A DNA stretch of 17,076 nt from Chlamydiota bacterium (GTDB taxonomy: Bacteria; Auribacterota; UBA3054; B51-G9): positions 1 to 17,076 of the forward strand of contig JAUVKG010000016.1 of NCBI GenBank assembly GCA_030596365.1, given 5' to 3'. The notes under the pieces were generated by a model. That model was not told the origin of the DNA, ran no database searches, and was given only the letters and a program-made list of their open reading frames with translations. A program made the translations under genes and the position numbers. Below are positions 14,049 to 17,076 of this stretch, in pieces (position 1 is the stretch's first letter; the number at the start of each line of letters is the position of its first letter).

Positions 14049-14121
14049 GACAGGATAAACAGGATCTACATGATAAAAAAACTTAATTTAATTTAATCCT
14101 GTTAATCCTGTAAATCCTGTC
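14049..14121. repeat. Inverted repeat built of 10-base-spaced AATCCTGT units
   Basis: The right arm (14096-14121) holds three ATCCTGT units spaced 9-10 bases apart. The left arm (14049-14074) is an imperfect inverted copy with two CAGGAT units and a degenerate third. The loop is about 21 A/T-rich bases. Arrays of this motif are frequent between genes in many bacterial genomes. It lies 52 bases after the phosphotriesterase-family stop and may form an mRNA 3' hairpin. Confidence 0.75.
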
Positions 14122-14166
14122 ATAAAATTTAATCTTGTCAAAAAATAAATTCGTGATAATCAGTGT

Positions 14167-14180
14167 CCAGCATACGCCGG
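14167..14180 (+). repeat. Half-copy of the CCAGCATACGCCGG repeat
   Basis: CCAGCATACGCCGG is an exact match over 13 bases to the inverted left end of the 92-base element at 9552-9564. It lies 35 bases before the start of the long lipoprotein gene. Confidence 0.55.
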
Positions 14181-14215
14181 ATTTTCAAAAATTAGTGTCT
14201 AAAAATTTTAATAAA

Positions 14216-17076
14216 ATGAAAAAAACAATCTATATTTTTGGGTTAGCGTTTGTTTTCTTATTTCTCTCTGCTTGTAGCAAACAAGAAAATTCAGACGATG
14301 ATAAACTTCTTTCAAAATCAAATAATCTTAAAACTGTTAAATCTTCTTCAGCAAAGGAAAAATTTACCGATGATAATTATTCCTCTGAAATCGAAACAGA
14401 AGATGATAGTTTACGGCCCGTGATTGTTACTGTTCTGGAAAATGGATCGCCGTCACGAGGCGCGGTGGCAAGCATTGAGAAATGGGGAAAGAAGCCGACC
14501 TTTTGGAGTGGGAAAACTGACAAGAAAGGTATTGCAAAAATTCTTATTTCGGCAAAACAGCTGCATTTTCGAGTAACAGCATCAAAAGACAATTACGCGA
14601 TCGTTTCATTCTACACAAATCGTCTTACAAAAGGAACTTCACCGGTTCATATTGAATTGAATCTTGAGGAACGCGGGATTGTAATTACTGCGCATCTTAT
14701 CGCGGATAAAGATATTGACGATAAAGATGTGTCCGCACGAATTAAGCCTGAAAAGCACACAGACAATCAATTTATCAGTGCGGCAATTTCAACTATATGT
14801 GAGGATGCCGAAATAGTTTTTCCGCCTATCAAAAAAGGATTAAAAAGACTAAGGGTTTTGGTCAAAGCTAAAGGATTCGCTGAATCTTATTCAGATTATT
14901 TTGACACGGGTGATGATGAAGATGATAAAACTGTGGAAATAAATCTTTTGTCAGGTATAAAATTCAGCGGGAAAGCTGTTAGAAGTGATGGCGAAGTGAT
15001 AACAAATCTATATTTTAGGGCAACACCGCGCGGGCAATATGAAAAATATGGGAATCCCGGTCACGTCAATGAAAATATAGCAACTGATGCAGATGGAAAT
15101 TTTGAAATTGACGGTTTACTTCCCGAACATTACAGATTATATCTTACGACGGATGAAGCGCAACAAATAAGAACAAATGTAGTTTTATATTCTGACGAAA
15201 GAAATTATATGGAATTTGTTTTTCCTGAATTAAAATATCAAAATGTTAACGGAATTGTAATTTATGAACAATCAGGCAAACCGGCCGCCGGGATAGAAAT
15301 TAAATACAAGTCATGGAGTTATAAAGGAAAGGAAATCAAAACAGTAACAGATGAAAGTGGCAATTTCAATATTTCTGTGCCTATTACAGAAAGAGGCGGT
15401 ATTGAATTAATAGTAAATGAACCCGGATTCGCTAAGATAAAGCGGCGGCTTGAAAGATATGCCGGTGAAATAATTACACTTCTGCTGCGGGAAAGTGGTG
15501 TGCTAACCGGAACGATCACCACAGAAAAAGGGGAACCTGTTTCGGGTGTGAGAGTCAACATAGAACCTGAAATCACGCATTCAAAATCATCAAAGGCCAG
15601 TTTCACAGCACGAAATTCACATTGGGAAGAAAGATCGGCTTACAGAGCGCAAACTGAAATTCCATCTGATATAAACGGAATGTATGTAATTTCAAATGCT
15701 GCCGCGCCGCAATCATATAGAATTAATGCATGGGCACAAAAGGAATATTTCCTGCCACATGATAATGAGAGAAAAGTGAGAATTGAACCGGGGAAAACTA
15801 CAGTGTTTGATTTTACAATGTTTCTTAAACCCGCTGTGATGGTAAAACTGAAAGATGAAGAGGGGAAACCTGTGCTGAAATACTCGCTACGCATAAAAAC
15901 TACGTATAAAAATGGTTCGAGCAGCGGGACACGAAGCGTTAACCTGTCAGATGGAAATGACTGGTATCGCGCGGAGACGTGGTCACGTAACGCAAATGTA
16001 AAACTGTCTTTGAGAGCTGAAGATGAAGATGGAAGGGTTGCTGAAAAGAAAAATATTTCTATCGAGCCGGGTGAGGAATATAAATTTATTCTCACGTTAA
16101 GTAATTCAGTAATGCCCGACCTTGCGGGATTTGTTTACAAATCGGATATGTCACCCTATATTGACGGTCATATGTGGGTGAACGTCAACAGGCATCATGC
16201 GTATGGGACATGCGACCATCTTGGTTTTTTTGAAATAACCGGCCTGGAAGCCGAAAAAGGAACAAAAATCAAATTGAATACAAATTATGATAATAATAGT
16301 TTTACTACAAATGTATTTGTCGGTGATGATAACATTGAATGGATACTTCCGGAACAAAATCGTGTTCTGGGGCGAGTGTGTACTGGAGACATTTACTCTC
16401 CGGCAACGAATTTTGCTGTTAGCATAATGAGCACACACAACAAAAAAGCTTTTCATTCAGAAAATGGAATATTCTCCTTGCCTATAGGCAATTACTATAC
16501 AAAACGACATACCCCAATAAAAATTTATGTTTTCGTTTCCGGTTATGCTCCGGAAATCAGAGAACTTGATTTGGATGGCTCAAAAACTTATGATATCGGG
16601 GATATTATCGTAATGAATAAACCGGCAACAGTTATCGGAAGAGTAATTGACCATGAAGACAATCCCGTCAGTGCAAACATTTCACTTATGAAAATAAAAG
16701 GCACCGGAAGTGAACACATTTTAAATTGTAGTAATGATAATGCTGACGGCACATTTGAATTCACTGATCTTCCTCCCGACATGTATCGTGTATCAGCACG
16801 CACACGACTAAAGAACGTGAATTCCGAAAATTTCGATTTGCGTTCAGATGAAACCTATACACTTCCTGATTTAATAATAGTTGAAACCAATTCTGTGATG
16901 GTGGAGCTTAAATTTGTTCTGCCTGACGGCAGTCCTGCAGTAAACGGCAAGGTAAGTTATTTCAACAAATCAACTGATGAGAGGGGATTTTTAAAAGAAA
17001 GAATGAGACCCGGAAGTTATGACAATTGGAGTGTAAGAATAGAAGAAAAATTATATAACACCGAAAAAATTGAAAT
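14216..17076 (+). CDS. Large lipoprotein with carboxypeptidase-regulatory-like beta-sandwich repeats, 3' end missing
   Basis: An uninterrupted frame from ATG at 14216 to the right edge gives 953 codons with no stop. The N-terminus is a clear lipoprotein signal (MKKTIYIFGLAFVFLFLSAC, lipobox LSAC, Cys20) followed by a polar linker rich in Ser, Asp and Glu to about residue 60. The rest is a chain of carboxypeptidase-regulatory-like (CarboxypepD_reg, transthyretin-fold) modules. Clear module starts are near residues 247 (FSGKAVRSDGE), 343 (NGIVIYEQSGKPAAG), 430 (LTGTITTEKGEPVSG), 636 (LAGFVYKSD), 717 (VLGRVCTGD) and 804 (VIGRVIDHEDNPVSA). Several close with DGNFEIDGLLPEHYRL-like turns (292-307, 843-858). 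Such proteins usually act as surface or scaffold modules; no catalytic domain is seen so far. No Shine-Dalgarno and no clear promoter precede it. The missing C-terminus could hold a functional domain. Confidence 0.85.
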   Translation, partial: MKKTIYIFGLAFVFLFLSACSKQENSDDDKLLSKSNNLKTVKSSSAKEKFTDDNYSSEIETEDDSLRPVIVTVLENGSPSRGAVASIEKWGKKPTFWSGKTDKKGIAKILISAKQLHFRVTASKDNYAIVSFYTNRLTKGTSPVHIELNLEERGIVITAHLIADKDIDDKDVSARIKPEKHTDNQFISAAISTICEDAEIVFPPIKKGLKRLRVLVKAKGFAESYSDYFDTGDDEDDKTVEINLLSGIKFSGKAVRSDGEVITNLYFRATPRGQYEKYGNPGHVNENIATDADGNFEIDGLLPEHYRLYLTTDEAQQIRTNVVLYSDERNYMEFVFPELKYQNVNGIVIYEQSGKPAAGIEIKYKSWSYKGKEIKTVTDESGNFNISVPITERGGIELIVNEPGFAKIKRRLERYAGEIITLLLRESGVLTGTITTEKGEPVSGVRVNIEPEITHSKSSKASFTARNSHWEERSAYRAQTEIPSDINGMYVISNAAAPQSYRINAWAQKEYFLPHDNERKVRIEPGKTTVFDFTMFLKPAVMVKLKDEEGKPVLKYSLRIKTTYKNGSSSGTRSVNLSDGNDWYRAETWSRNANVKLSLRAEDEDGRVAEKKNISIEPGEEYKFILTLSNSVMPDLAGFVYKSDMSPYIDGHMWVNVNRHHAYGTCDHLGFFEITGLEAEKGTKIKLNTNYDNNSFTTNVFVGDDNIEWILPEQNRVLGRVCTGDIYSPATNFAVSIMSTHNKKAFHSENGIFSLPIGNYYTKRHTPIKIYVFVSGYAPEIRELDLDGSKTYDIGDIIVMNKPATVIGRVIDHEDNPVSANISLMKIKGTGSEHILNCSNDNADGTFEFTDLPPDMYRVSARTRLKNVNSENFDLRSDETYTLPDLIIVETNSVMVELKFVLPDGSPAVNGKVSYFNKSTDERGFLKERMRPGSYDNWSVRIEEKLYNTEKIE

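Noticed and set aside
14122..14215. A promoter for the long lipoprotein gene
   Set aside because: TTGTCA occurs at 14135 and GATAAT-like sequence follows, but the spacing is only about 14 bases, and no good -10 box lies close to the ATG.

Overview
The window suggests a low-GC member of the PVC superphylum, most likely Lentisphaerae or a close relative. This is inferred from gene content: two OmcB-like DUF11 lipoproteins, a TIGR04073-type (exosortase-associated) small exported protein, a SUMF1-domain secreted protein, a LamG-type protein and large secreted glycoside hydrolases. No rRNA or other strong phylogenetic marker is present, so the placement is an inference. Nine of the ten protein genes carry an export signal. 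Only hemL looks cytoplasmic.

Layout. 1-2263 (minus) is a two-gene unit: a GH51-like secreted glycosidase followed 5 bases later by a LamG-type protein that runs off the left edge. 2329-3075 (minus) holds a terminator, the TIGR04073-type gene and a tRNA-Glu(CTC), each of the last two with its own promoter. 3142-6322 (plus) holds two tandem paralogous DUF11 lipoproteins separated by a very strong terminator. 6360-9518 (minus) is a 1052-residue GH106-like glycosidase and 9778-11109 (minus) a SUMF1-domain protein. 11296-12528 (minus) is hemL. 12974-13996 (plus) is a phosphotriesterase-family protein. From 14216 to the right edge (plus) runs a long lipoprotein built of carboxypeptidase-regulatory-like beta-sandwich repeats, still open at the edge.

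Genes working together. GH51-like, LamG and GH106-like proteins fit extracellular breakdown of arabinose- or rhamnose-containing polysaccharide. The DUF11 pair and the long repeat lipoprotein look like envelope or surface structure. TIGR04073 proteins are associated with exosortase (PEP-CTERM type) sorting, but no exosortase is visible here.

Most interesting signals. (1) Two genes, the GH51-like gene and hemL, have good sigma-70-type promoters whose -10 box lies only 7-8 bases before the ATG and no Shine-Dalgarno sequence, so their mRNAs should be leaderless; one DUF11 gene may be similar. Other genes in the window have an ordinary AGGAG with a 60-90 base leader, so two initiation modes coexist. 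(2) The hemL start is moved to 12528. (3) The phosphotriesterase-family gene is preceded by a three-codon ORF in an A6 tract; one extra A would fuse it to the gene. (4) The intergenic spaces hold several families of small palindromic or tandem repeats, including a 92-base inverted-repeat element with further half-copies elsewhere in the window.
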